From contig VBLU01000073.1 in assembly GCA_005879065.1 (NCBI GenBank), positions 1 to 27,451 on the forward strand: a stretch of 27,451 nucleotides of DNA, read 5' to 3'. The DNA is from Methanobacteriota archaeon. Lineage in GTDB: Archaea; Thermoplasmatota; Thermoplasmata; RBG-16-68-12. Below are positions 13,158 to 19,892 of the stretch, piece by piece (the first letter of the stretch is position 1; each line of letters begins with the position of its first letter). The notes below the pieces were generated by a model. It ran no database searches. It had not been told where the DNA came from and saw nothing but the letters and a program-made list of their open reading frames with translations. A program made the translations under genes and the position numbers.

Positions 13158-14858
13158 ATGTCCAAGCCCAAGGAGACGCTGAATCCGTTTGAGATTGCCA
13201 GAACGCAGATCGATCGGGCCGGAAAGAAACTGAACCTGGACGCTGGCATGCTGGAGATCCTGAAGAATCCGCGCCGGGAGCTCACGGTGCACTTCCCGGT
13301 CAAGATGGACGACGGGACCGTGAAGGTCTTCACCGGCTACCGGGTCCAATACAACGACGCGGTCGGGCCCTTCAAGGGCGGTATCCGATACCACTGGAAC
13401 GTCTCGTTGGACGAGGTCCGTGCCCTGTCCTGCTGGATGACGTGGAAGTGCGCGGTCATGGGCATCCCGTACGGCGGCGCGAAGGGCGGAGTGATTTGCA
13501 ACCCGAAGGAGATGTCGAAGGACGAGCTCGAGCATATGACCCGCCGGTACGCGTCCGAGATCTCGATCATCATCGGCCCGGAGAAGGACATCCCCGCGCC
13601 CGACGTGTACACGGACGGCCAGACGATGGCCTGGATCATGGACACGATCTCGATGGCCAAGGGCTTCGCGGTGCCCGGCGTCGTCACGGGCAAGCCCCTC
13701 GCGATCGGAGGGTCGCTCGGCCGGGACGAGGCGACGTCTCGCGGCCTGATGTACGCGGTCCGCGAGGCCGCGAAGAAGACGAAGCTGAGCCTCAAGGGAG
13801 CGACCGTCGCGGTTCAAGGCTTCGGGAACGTCGGCATGCACTTCGCCCGTTTGATGCACGACGAACAGGGGTCGAAGATCGTCGCGGTGACCGACTCGAA
13901 GGGCGGCATCTTCAGCGAGAAGGGGTTCGACCCGAAGGAGGTCCTCGCGTTCAAGGAGAAGACCGGGTCCGTCGTCGGATTCCCCGGGACGAAGCCGGTC
14001 TCGAACGAGGAGGTCTTGGAGCTTGAGGTGGACATCCTCGCCCCGTGCGCCCTCGAAGGCGTCCTCACGTCGGAGAACGCGCCGCGCGTCAAGGCGAAGA
14101 TCATCGGCGAGGGTGCCAATGGACCGACGACCCCGGAGGCGGACGACATCTTCCACAAGCGCGGGATCGTCCTGATCCCGGACATCCTCGCGAACGGAGG
14201 CGGCGTGACCGTCTCCTACTTCGAGTGGGTGCAGAACCTGTCCGAGTTCTTCTGGACGAAATCGGACGTCGACCAGAAGCTGGAGGGCGTCATGGTCGGC
14301 GCGTTCAACCGAGTCTGGGACATGCGCGAGGCGAAGAAGGTCGACACGCGCCAGGCCGCCTACATGACGAAGGGCGTCATCCCACTGCAGCGGGAGTGCG
14401 TCTCTCCTCACGCTCCAGCGGAAGAACGCGGCGTCCCCCATGTGCGGCCCGAGCACCTTCATCGTGTCGAGGTGCGGGACCTTCCCCACGAAATCCATCA
14501 GCGCCTTTTCGTCCTCCCACGCGGAAAGGGTCCAGAACCGGTGGCGGAAGAGTTTCGCTCGGAACGTGAACCCGATGAGACCCGGTGTCTTCGCGAGCTG
14601 ATGGGAGGCGGCCCACGAACGACGCACGAGGGTCAGCATCTTGCGATACCTTTTCAGCGGCAGATAGGTCAGGAGGACGAGGTACTCCTATGCGGTATCG
14701 GAGGTCCCCATAGATGTCCAAGGAGAATCGACGATGGATTTCACGTCTCCGTGTGCCATCCGGTATTCCTTAACCGGATCAAAGTCGTCTTCCCACGTCC
14801 TTCTTGCCTCGATGAGGAACCGGCTCTCGGTCAGGACGATCCCTTGCTCGGTGGATAG
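13158..14858 (+). CDS. gdhA: Glutamate dehydrogenase, C-terminus replaced by readthrough
   Basis: Interconverts glutamate and 2-oxoglutarate plus ammonia. Residues 1-403 match the family: GYRVQYNDAVGPFKGGIRYHW (substrate Lys in PFKGG), CAVMGIPYGGAKGG with the catalytic Lys, PAPDVYTDGQTMAWI, a Rossmann loop QGFGNVGMHFA (220-230), GEGANGPTTPEAD and NGGGVTVSYFEW. After DTRQAAYM (ending at 14366) the family should end within about 15 residues. Instead the frame runs 163 codons further through sequence that is antisense to two minus-strand genes. That tail is not real coding sequence, so the gene has lost its own last codons and stop. GGAGAGG about 8 nt before the ATG is a good ribosome site. Confidence 0.9.
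   Translation: MSKPKETLNPFEIARTQIDRAGKKLNLDAGMLEILKNPRRELTVHFPVKMDDGTVKVFTGYRVQYNDAVGPFKGGIRYHWNVSLDEVRALSCWMTWKCAVMGIPYGGAKGGVICNPKEMSKDELEHMTRRYASEISIIIGPEKDIPAPDVYTDGQTMAWIMDTISMAKGFAVPGVVTGKPLAIGGSLGRDEATSRGLMYAVREAAKKTKLSLKGATVAVQGFGNVGMHFARLMHDEQGSKIVAVTDSKGGIFSEKGFDPKEVLAFKEKTGSVVGFPGTKPVSNEEVLELEVDILAPCALEGVLTSENAPRVKAKIIGEGANGPTTPEADDIFHKRGIVLIPDILANGGGVTVSYFEWVQNLSEFFWTKSDVDQKLEGVMVGAFNRVWDMREAKKVDTRQAAYMTKGVIPLQRECVSPHAPAEERGVPHVRPEHLHRVEVRDLPHEIHQRLFVLPRGKGPEPVAEEFRSEREPDETRCLRELMGGGPRTTHEGQHLAIPFQRQIGQEDEVLLCGIGGPHRCPRRIDDGFHVSVCHPVFLNRIKVVFPRPSCLDEEPALGQDDPLLGG
14367..14639 (-). pseudogene. ABM/DUF3291-like monooxygenase-family fragment
   Basis: The minus-strand frame from ATG 14639 encodes a recognisable small ferredoxin-like domain: SHQLAKTPGLIGFTFRAKLF, RHRFWTLSAWEDEKALMDFV, PHLDTMKVLGPHMGDAAFFRW and ALPLQWDDAL. 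This resembles the YgiN/spheroidene-monooxygenase-like group, function unknown. Both ends look damaged. Downstream, homology stops at about 14370, exactly where glutamate dehydrogenase loses its end. Upstream, the conserved-looking YLPLKRYRK precedes the ATG with no start codon, and the frame is closed by the TAG that ends the methyltransferase gene (14688-14690). The open frame running on to 13107 is antisense to gdhA and not coding. Confidence 0.6.
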
Positions 14859-15551
14859 CGATTCTTCGGCGGCCAACAACGCGGGCAGATCGGCGTCGAG
14901 CGGATCGAAGTGGGGGATCTCCCACGGTGCAATACAGAGGAGGAACACGATATCGCCGAGTGTTCGGTAGGCGGCTTTCCAATCGTGTGTCCGCGCTTGA
15001 ACGATCGTGAGGCCGGATGTCTCGAGGCCGTGCTCGTAGCGATGGAACAGGTCGCCGAAATCCTGCATCCGGGGAAAGAACGGCCGGAGCTCCCTCCATC
15101 GGCTTCTTCCGACCTGTTGGGTCAGGACGCTTCCGTCGAAGGTGATGACCCGGGCGACTTCCGCGGGATCGAGTTCCTCGTGCCGATTCAGCACGAGGTC
15201 GAAAATGGCGGGGCGGAACGGAAGTTGCAGGCTGCCACATCGGACCACCGCGATTCCGCGGGGTCGTAGCCTCGCGGCCGCAATCGGCGCGTTCACGGAC
15301 CAAGGCTCCGTCGCCACGGTCCGCCCGAAGAAGGAGGCGGTGAGCGCATCGAATAGTTCACCACCTCCGGTCCCCATGTCAAGGACGGAGTTCGCGGCCC
15401 GGACCAGTTCGACGGCCCGGGTCTCGTAGTCCCACGGGGGTTGTGGTTCGAGCGGCTTCGGATCAAACTCGTCCAGCCGCCAGCCCGAAAACTGGCGGGC
15501 TCGTTCGACGAAAGGCCGAATCCGATTTCTTGCGAGCTTCATGTCGTGCAT
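14688..15551 (-). CDS. Class I SAM-dependent methyltransferase
   Basis: A 287-aa protein. Motif I SVLDMGTGGGELFDAL (near residues 57-72) binds SAM; ATEPW follows as the acidic end of strand 2, and DLVLNRHEELDPAEVARV gives the motif IV/V region. This matches the group of archaeal and bacterial class I methyltransferases acting on small molecules; the substrate is unknown. A start at ATG 15551 or at the ATG three codons later is possible. A minus-strand A/T-rich stretch near 15620-15632 would serve as promoter, shared divergently with etfB. The stop is TAG, followed in frame by the remnant monooxygenase sequence. Confidence 0.8.
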   Translation of the reverse strand: MHDMKLARNRIRPFVERARQFSGWRLDEFDPKPLEPQPPWDYETRAVELVRAANSVLDMGTGGGELFDALTASFFGRTVATEPWSVNAPIAAARLRPRGIAVVRCGSLQLPFRPAIFDLVLNRHEELDPAEVARVITFDGSVLTQQVGRSRWRELRPFFPRMQDFGDLFHRYEHGLETSGLTIVQARTHDWKAAYRTLGDIVFLLCIAPWEIPHFDPLDADLPALLAAEESLSTEQGIVLTESRFLIEARRTWEDDFDPVKEYRMAHGDVKSIVDSPWTSMGTSDTA

Positions 15552-15619
15552 CGGCGTTGACGTGGTCGTCGAATCGGGATGCCGGCTTGAACGTTCGGAT
15601 ACGCCCCCTCGCTTGGGAA

Positions 15620-15631
15620 GCTTGAAATAGC
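15620..15631. promoter_or_regulatory. Shared A/T-rich promoter, methyltransferase and etfB
   Basis: GCTTGAAATAGC lies about 30 nt before the GTG start of etfB, where a TATA box would give a leaderless transcript. Read on the other strand (CTATTTCAAGC), it could also serve the divergent methyltransferase gene with a leader of about 50 nt. Confidence 0.4.
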
Positions 15632-15655
15632 GTCCGTTTCCTCCTCGCGTTCGCC

Positions 15656-16453
15656 GTGGTCCTCAACGTCGTCGTGTGCCTCAAACAGATTCCGAATCCG
15701 GACCTGCAGTTCCAGATCTCGCCGGATGGAAAGGACATTCGGCGGGACGCACTCAATTACAAACTGAACGGGGCCGACGAATACGCGTTGGAAGAGGCCG
15801 TCCGGATCAAGGAGAAGCAGGGAGGCCGCGTCGTCGCCGTCACCCTGGGTCCGAAACGAACGGAACAGATGCTGCGGGAGGCGCTCGCGAAAGGCGCGGA
15901 CGAGGCGGTCCGGATCGCATACGACGATCCCTCCGCGTTCGACGTCGGCAAGAACGCGCGGCTCCTTGCGGCGGCGATCCGCACGTTGCCCCACGATCTC
16001 GTCTTGACCGGCGTTCAGTCGGACGATTACGTGAATTCCGCTACCGGGGGCCTGTTGGCGGGGCTCCTCGGTCTGCCTCATGCGAGCGTCGTCACCCGCG
16101 TCGTCGTTCGAGAGCGTCAGCTCGAAGTCACGTGCGAGCTCGAGGGTGGGCTCCAGCGTGTGTACGCGCTCCCGTTGCCAGCGCTTCTCACCATCCAGTT
16201 CGGCGCGAACACCCCGCGGTACGCGCCGCTGCCCGCGATCATGAAGGCGGCCCGGCAGCCGATCAAGGAACTCGGACCGGCGGCCCTCGGCCTTGTCGGA
16301 TGGGACTCGATCGCACTCCCGTATTCCTTCGGAGTCCGCGGCCTGTCACCGCCCGCCGCGAAAGGCCACGCCGAGATGGTCACGGGATCCGTGGAAGAAC
16401 AGGCGAAGCGACTCGCCCAGATGCTGCGAGACAAGGGCTTCGTGCGCCGGTGA
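15656..16453 (+). CDS. etfB: Electron transfer flavoprotein beta subunit
   Basis: A 265-aa partner of EtfA, which together carry electrons from acyl-CoA and related flavin dehydrogenases. Seen: VVVCLKQIPNPD at the start, NGADEYALEEAVRIKE (the ETF-beta signature region that contacts dehydrogenases), GGRVVAVTLGPKRTEQMLREALAKGADEAVRI, DLVLTGVQSDDYVNSATGG (nucleotide-site loop), and a C-terminal recognition helix. The start is GTG 15656, supported by the A/T-rich box about 30 nt upstream and the usual family start. It ends 4 nt before the etfA ATG, so the two form an operon. Confidence 0.95.
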   Translation: MVLNVVVCLKQIPNPDLQFQISPDGKDIRRDALNYKLNGADEYALEEAVRIKEKQGGRVVAVTLGPKRTEQMLREALAKGADEAVRIAYDDPSAFDVGKNARLLAAAIRTLPHDLVLTGVQSDDYVNSATGGLLAGLLGLPHASVVTRVVVRERQLEVTCELEGGLQRVYALPLPALLTIQFGANTPRYAPLPAIMKAARQPIKELGPAALGLVGWDSIALPYSFGVRGLSPPAAKGHAEMVTGSVEEQAKRLAQMLRDKGFVRR

Positions 16454-16457
16454 GCCG

Positions 16458-17426
16458 ATGAAGGGCGTCCTCATCATCGCGGAACACCTCGAAGGGCGCC
16501 TCGCGCCTTCCACCCCGGAACTCATCACCACAGGGAGATCGCTTGCCGCCGCTCTCGGCGGCGCCGCGCGGATTGCGGTCCTCGGGAGCGGTGTGCGAGA
16601 GCTCGCGGATCGCCTCGCCGGATACACACTCGACGTCCTCTTGGCCGAGCACCCGGCCCTGGCCGAATACACCGGGGACGGGTATGTCCGGGCCGTCCGA
16701 GGGATTGTGGAATCGAATTCACCGCGAGCCATCCTCGTCGCCCATACGTCGCAAGGCTACGATTTCGCCTCGGCGCTCGCGGGAGCGATGGACCTGCCGC
16801 TCGTGACGAACTGCCTCGGGTTGGACGTCGACGGGGATCGGCTCGTCGCCACCCGCCGACTCCTGAATGAGAAGGTTCAGGCGAAGGTCGAAATCCATTC
16901 CGAGCGACCCATCGTGGTGACGATGCGGCCCGGGGCCGAGAAGCCGATGGGCCCTGGCCGAGGGATGATGACGGTGACGGCGGTGCCGGTGGTGATCGAG
17001 CCCTCCGCGATCCGCGAAACATTCCTTCGGCTGGAGCGACCGCAGGTCCAGGACATCGATCTGTCCGGGGCGGACATCATCGTCTCCGCGGGACGGGGAA
17101 TCCAGAAGAAGGAGAATCTGGTCCTCATCGAAGAGTTCGCGAAGGCGATCGGAGGCGTGGTGGGAGCGTCGAGGCCCCTCACGGACATGGACTGGCTCCC
17201 GAAGACGCGTCAGGTCGGACAGAGCGGGAAGACGGTCCGACCGAAGTTGTACGTTGCCTGCGGGATCAGCGGGGCCATGCAGCACGTCGCGGGGATGAAG
17301 GACGCGAGTCTGATCGTCGCGATCAACACGGACCCGACCGCGCCGATTTTCGAAGTCGCGCACGTGGGGTTCGTCGCGGACGTCTTGAAACTTCTTCCCG
17401 CAACGCTGAAGGAACTGAAGGCCTGA
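16458..17426 (+). CDS. etfA: Electron transfer flavoprotein alpha subunit
   Basis: A 322-aa FAD-binding subunit. The N-terminal half (MKGVLIIAEHLEG ... ILVAHTSQGYDFASALAGAMDLPLVTNC) is the ETF alpha domain I. The C-terminal FAD domain has SAGRGIQKKENL, GASRPLTDMDWLPKTRQVGQSGKTVRPKLYVACGISGAMQH and AINTDPTAPIFEVAHVGFVADV, all hallmark FAD contacts. No FixC or FixX follows. The likely electron acceptor is the HdrD-like membrane protein encoded 2.5 kb downstream on the other strand. No bifurcating second-FAD signature was identified by eye. Confidence 0.95.
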   Translation: MKGVLIIAEHLEGRLAPSTPELITTGRSLAAALGGAARIAVLGSGVRELADRLAGYTLDVLLAEHPALAEYTGDGYVRAVRGIVESNSPRAILVAHTSQGYDFASALAGAMDLPLVTNCLGLDVDGDRLVATRRLLNEKVQAKVEIHSERPIVVTMRPGAEKPMGPGRGMMTVTAVPVVIEPSAIRETFLRLERPQVQDIDLSGADIIVSAGRGIQKKENLVLIEEFAKAIGGVVGASRPLTDMDWLPKTRQVGQSGKTVRPKLYVACGISGAMQHVAGMKDASLIVAINTDPTAPIFEVAHVGFVADVLKLLPATLKELKA

Positions 17427-17473
17427 ATCGGCACTCCCGGAGCCTTCATCTAAGGACCTCTCAATCCGGAGGC

Positions 17474-17896
17474 GTGGCCCAGCCGCAGCCGCCCTCGCAG
17501 CCGCCTCAGCCTCCGCCGCTGGGAGCGTATCGGATGACGGGACCGAGAGGTCCCCCGCAGGCTGCGGTGATCGGCGTTGTCCTGGTCGTCCTCCTCCTTG
17601 CGGTCTTCGGACTCATCATGCTCCCCCTCGCGGGAGGTTCCCTCATGTTCTCCGGTGCCGCTTTCTTTTGCGTGCCCGTGATCTTCGTCGCCATCGTCTT
17701 GATCCTGTTCTTCGTGCAAGGCGTGGGCCGTCGGACGATCCCGCCTCCGCCTCCGATCCAGCAGCCGATGGTGCCGGCGGGCCAACAGGGGCCTGTCGCC
17801 CTAAGTTGCCCGAACTGCGGCGGTCCACCGACGAACGTGGACCGGTTCGGGATCGCGACGTGCTCCTATTGCGGCACCCGCTTCCTCGTCCGGTGA
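17474..17896 (+). CDS. Two-helix membrane protein with C-terminal zinc ribbon
   Basis: A 140-aa protein: a Pro/Gln-rich N-terminus, two transmembrane helices (about 32-55 and 60-82) and a Pro-rich linker. It ends in the single zinc ribbon CPNCGG (near 17808) with a partner CSYCG about 18 residues later. This places a rubredoxin-type zinc knuckle next to the membrane. The family is not recognised. The start is GTG 17474; GGAGG lies too close to be a normal ribosome site, and a weak TATA-like TCTAAGGA near 17449 gives near-leaderless initiation. The last 102 bases of this gene are the start of the 292-bp tandem repeat. Confidence 0.7.
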   Translation: MAQPQPPSQPPQPPPLGAYRMTGPRGPPQAAVIGVVLVVLLLAVFGLIMLPLAGGSLMFSGAAFFCVPVIFVAIVLILFFVQGVGRRTIPPPPPIQQPMVPAGQQGPVALSCPNCGGPPTNVDRFGIATCSYCGTRFLVR

Positions 17897-18378
17897 GCCG
17901 TTGCCGCTGTGAGGTGCGTCGATGGCCCGTGAGATCGTCGTGGAACTTCCGCGGACCGCGTATTACACAGGCGAGGTGATCGAGGGAACCGTCGTGGTCG
18001 AGGCGAGCCGCGACGTGTCGAGCCGCGGCCTGTACGTGGATTTCACGGGGACGGAGGAGACCGTGATTACCCGCCAACAGGGGAAGGTCGCCCTAAGTTG
18101 CCCGAACTGCGGCGGTCCACCGACGAACGTGGACCGGTTCGGGATCGCGACGTGCTCCTATTGCGGCACCCGCTTCCTCGTCCGGTGAGCCGTTGCCGCT
18201 GTGAGGTGCGTCGATGGCCCGTGAGATCGTCGTGGAACTGCCGCGGACCGCGTATTACACAGGCGAGGTGATCGAGGGAACCGTCGTGGTCGAGGCGAGC
18301 CGCGACGTGTCGAGCCGCGGCCTGTACGTGGATTTCACGGGGACGGAGGAGACCGTGATTACCCGCCAACAGGGGAAG
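17795..18378 (+). repeat. Tandem duplication, two 292-bp copies
   Basis: Copies at 17795-18086 and 18087-18378 differ, by eye, at a single base (T at 17948, G at 18240, a silent Leu change). Each covers the end of the zinc-ribbon gene, the 25-nt intergenic segment and the first 55 codons of the arrestin-like gene. GCCAACAGGGG occurs just before copy 1 (17781-17791) and at the ends of both copies (18073-18083, 18365-18375), spaced exactly 292 bp. This is the kind of short homology that seeds tandem duplication. The near identity means the event is very recent, or that it is an assembly artefact. Confidence 0.95.
17922..18188 (+). CDS. Chimeric frame: arrestin N-terminus fused to zinc ribbon
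   Basis: An 88-codon frame created by the duplication. Residues 1-55 equal the first 55 of the arrestin-like protein (MAREIVVELPRTAYY ... TRQQGK). The rest equals the zinc ribbon end (VALSCPNCGG ... FLVR) of the membrane protein. It keeps the same ribosome site (GAGGTG before ATG 17922) as the intact gene, so it could be translated. It is most likely a by-product with no selected function, or an artefact. The two copied stretches happen to stay in frame across the junction at 18086/18087. Confidence 0.5.
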   Translation: MAREIVVELPRTAYYTGEVIEGTVVVEASRDVSSRGLYVDFTGTEETVITRQQGKVALSCPNCGGPPTNVDRFGIATCSYCGTRFLVR

Positions 18379-19038
18379 GAGTCGCGCACCTACCGCTCGA
18401 GCGCGACCGTGGTCCAGTGGCGTCTGCCGTTGCGGGGGGAGGGGATCCTGCCGGCGGGCACGTTCCGATTCCCTTTCCGGTTCCAGATTCCGCTTCACGG
18501 CCTTCCCTCGTACGCGGGACGCCACGCGAAGGTGAAGTACGTACTCACGGCGCGACTCGATGTCCCGCTCTGGGTCGACACGACCTGGAGTACCGAGATT
18601 TTCGTGTTCTACGATCGACCGAGCGTCCGGACATATGCGCAGCCGGTCCGATTCCGCTCGTCGGCAGACGGACCGCAGGTGTATGTGGAACTCGACGGAG
18701 ACCGGTTCTTCGCCCGGGAGCTGATCGGCTGTCGAATCACGCTGAGCAACATCGGGACCGCGCGGGTACGCCGAGTCTACACGCGGTTGATCGGAGGGGA
18801 ATGGGCGAGGGCGGACGGCCAAGAAGAGACGACCGAGACGTACCGGACCGAGGTCTCCGTGCCGATGGAGCAGATCCGGGTCGGAGTCCCGTTCACGTTC
18901 GAGATCCCCATCCCCGCGGACGTCGCGTCGAGCTACCGCGGGACGTATTCATATTACAGCTATGTCCTCCACGTCGCCCTCGATATCGCATGGGGATTCG
19001 ACATCGTGGCGCAGACGCCGATCGTGATCGTGCGATGA
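18214..19038 (+). CDS. Archaeal arrestin-like (Vps26/Spo0M-fold) protein
   Basis: A 274-aa soluble all-beta protein. The N-terminal part, IVVELPRTAYYTGEVIEGTVVVEASRDVSSRGLYVDFTGTEET, has the arrangement of the arrestin N domain: strand, YxxGExIxGxVxV, then a strand on an exposed edge. A central LPAGTFRFPFRFQIPLHGLPSYAGRHAKVKYVLTARLDVP segment is the conserved stretch linking the two domains. The second half repeats the pattern (RELIGCRITLSNIGTARVRRVYTRL; VPFTFEIPIPADVASSYRGTYSYYSYVLHVALD). In eukaryotes this fold serves as a trafficking adaptor, and in Bacillus Spo0M it controls sporulation; the archaeal role is unknown. It has GAGGTG before ATG 18214 and sits 25 nt after the zinc ribbon end. 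Confidence 0.75.
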   Translation: MAREIVVELPRTAYYTGEVIEGTVVVEASRDVSSRGLYVDFTGTEETVITRQQGKESRTYRSSATVVQWRLPLRGEGILPAGTFRFPFRFQIPLHGLPSYAGRHAKVKYVLTARLDVPLWVDTTWSTEIFVFYDRPSVRTYAQPVRFRSSADGPQVYVELDGDRFFARELIGCRITLSNIGTARVRRVYTRLIGGEWARADGQEETTETYRTEVSVPMEQIRVGVPFTFEIPIPADVASSYRGTYSYYSYVLHVALDIAWGFDIVAQTPIVIVR

Positions 19039-19073
19039 GGCCATGGAACGGTCGATGGCGAGAGGCGCAAGTT

Positions 19074-19089
19074 AACCTTAAATAAGGTT
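19074..19089 (+). promoter_or_regulatory. Inverted repeat over the dehydratase promoter
   Basis: AACCTTAAATAAGGTT has perfect 7-bp arms around AA. The repeat contains the strongest TATA-like sequence here (CTTAAATAA), about 65 nt before the ATG of the pterin dehydratase. An inverted repeat centred on a TATA box suits a repressor that blocks TBP, but the regulator is unknown. Confidence 0.45.
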
Positions 19090-19144
19090 GACTGGAACTC
19101 TCCAAGCCCTTTTCTCACAGGGCGGCATTGCAAGCCCTATCGTG

Positions 19145-19429
19145 ATGGCGCGACGGACCCTGGTCCCTGAGGCGGAGATCGTGGATCGACTGAAGGAGAT
19201 CCCCCGGTGGTCGCGGGAGGGGAACGCGATCACCCGGACCTGGAAATTCAAAGACTTCCCTGCGGCCCTGCGGTTCATCAACCAGGTCGGCGAGCTCGCC
19301 GAGTCCATGAACCACCACCCGGACATCTACAACTCGTGGGCGACCGTCCGGCTCACGCTGAGCACCCACGACAAGGGCGGCCTCACGAACCTCGACTTCG
19401 AGCTCGCGAAGAAGATCAACAGCCTCTAG
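19145..19429 (+). CDS. 4a-hydroxytetrahydrobiopterin dehydratase (pterin carbinolamine dehydratase)
   Basis: A 94-aa enzyme that dehydrates 4a-carbinolamine pterins; PCD-like proteins have also been proposed to act in molybdopterin metabolism. Seen: PRWSREGNAITRTWKFKDFPAALRFINQVGELAESMNHHPDIYNSWATVRLTLSTHDKGGLTNLDFELAK, with the catalytic His pair of NHHPD and the THDxGGLT signature. ATG 19145 gives the normal length of about 95-110 aa. The stop TAG overlaps the DoxX stop on the other strand (CTAG 19426-19429). No aromatic amino acid hydroxylase is nearby, which leaves its substrate open; moaC, moaD and moaE are in the same window. Confidence 0.9.
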   Translation: MARRTLVPEAEIVDRLKEIPRWSREGNAITRTWKFKDFPAALRFINQVGELAESMNHHPDIYNSWATVRLTLSTHDKGGLTNLDFELAKKINSL

Positions 19430-19824
19430 GCGAGGCCGAGGATCCGATCGAGGGACCAACCGCCGGCGCCAAGGAGCGCGAGGACGAGGGCGAAGGCGGC
19501 GTAGGCGACATCGAGTTCGTATCCCAACATGAACTTCTTGTTCAACTTCGTCTTCGAAAAGATCGTGGTTGCGATCATCTCGAGGAAGAACAGGAAGGCC
19601 ACGAATTGGGTGAGCAAGCCGAGGATGAGCGCAATGGCCCCGAAAAATTCGAGGAGGCTGAAGAGGACCGCGAAGGTGGCGCCGCCCGGCCATGCCGTCC
19701 CCTTCACGAAGCCGATCGTCTTCTGGAGATCCTTCATCTTCGGCCATCCGTGGGCGAGGAAGATGGCGCCCAGGGCGAGGCGTCCGACGAGCGAGGCCAG
19801 ATCGGGGAAGGTCAGGAGAGCCAT
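19426..19824 (-). CDS. DoxX-family membrane protein
   Basis: A 132-aa four-helix membrane protein. Helices are at about residues 8-28 (including LVGRLALGAIFLAHGWPKM, the family hallmark), 48-70, 75-95 and 110-128. DoxX-type proteins occur in quinone-linked oxidation systems and, in unrelated bacteria, in redox stress complexes. The exact role here is unknown. ATG 19822-19824 is preferred; a TATA-like GTGATAAGG (minus strand, 19838-19848) suggests leaderless initiation. It is convergent with the pterin dehydratase. Confidence 0.85.
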   Translation of the reverse strand: MALLTFPDLASLVGRLALGAIFLAHGWPKMKDLQKTIGFVKGTAWPGGATFAVLFSLLEFFGAIALILGLLTQFVAFLFFLEMIATTIFSKTKLNKKFMLGYELDVAYAAFALVLALLGAGGWSLDRILGLA

Positions 19825-19892
19825 CGAATACCGACGACCCCTTATCACCCGCGGTAGAAGAAGCTTTCAGATTACAACGAACGGCCCTGCGG

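Noticed and set aside
14367..14858. 163-codon C-terminal extension of glutamate dehydrogenase as a new domain
   Set aside because: The sequence is antisense to recognisable minus-strand coding sequence and has no similarity of its own.
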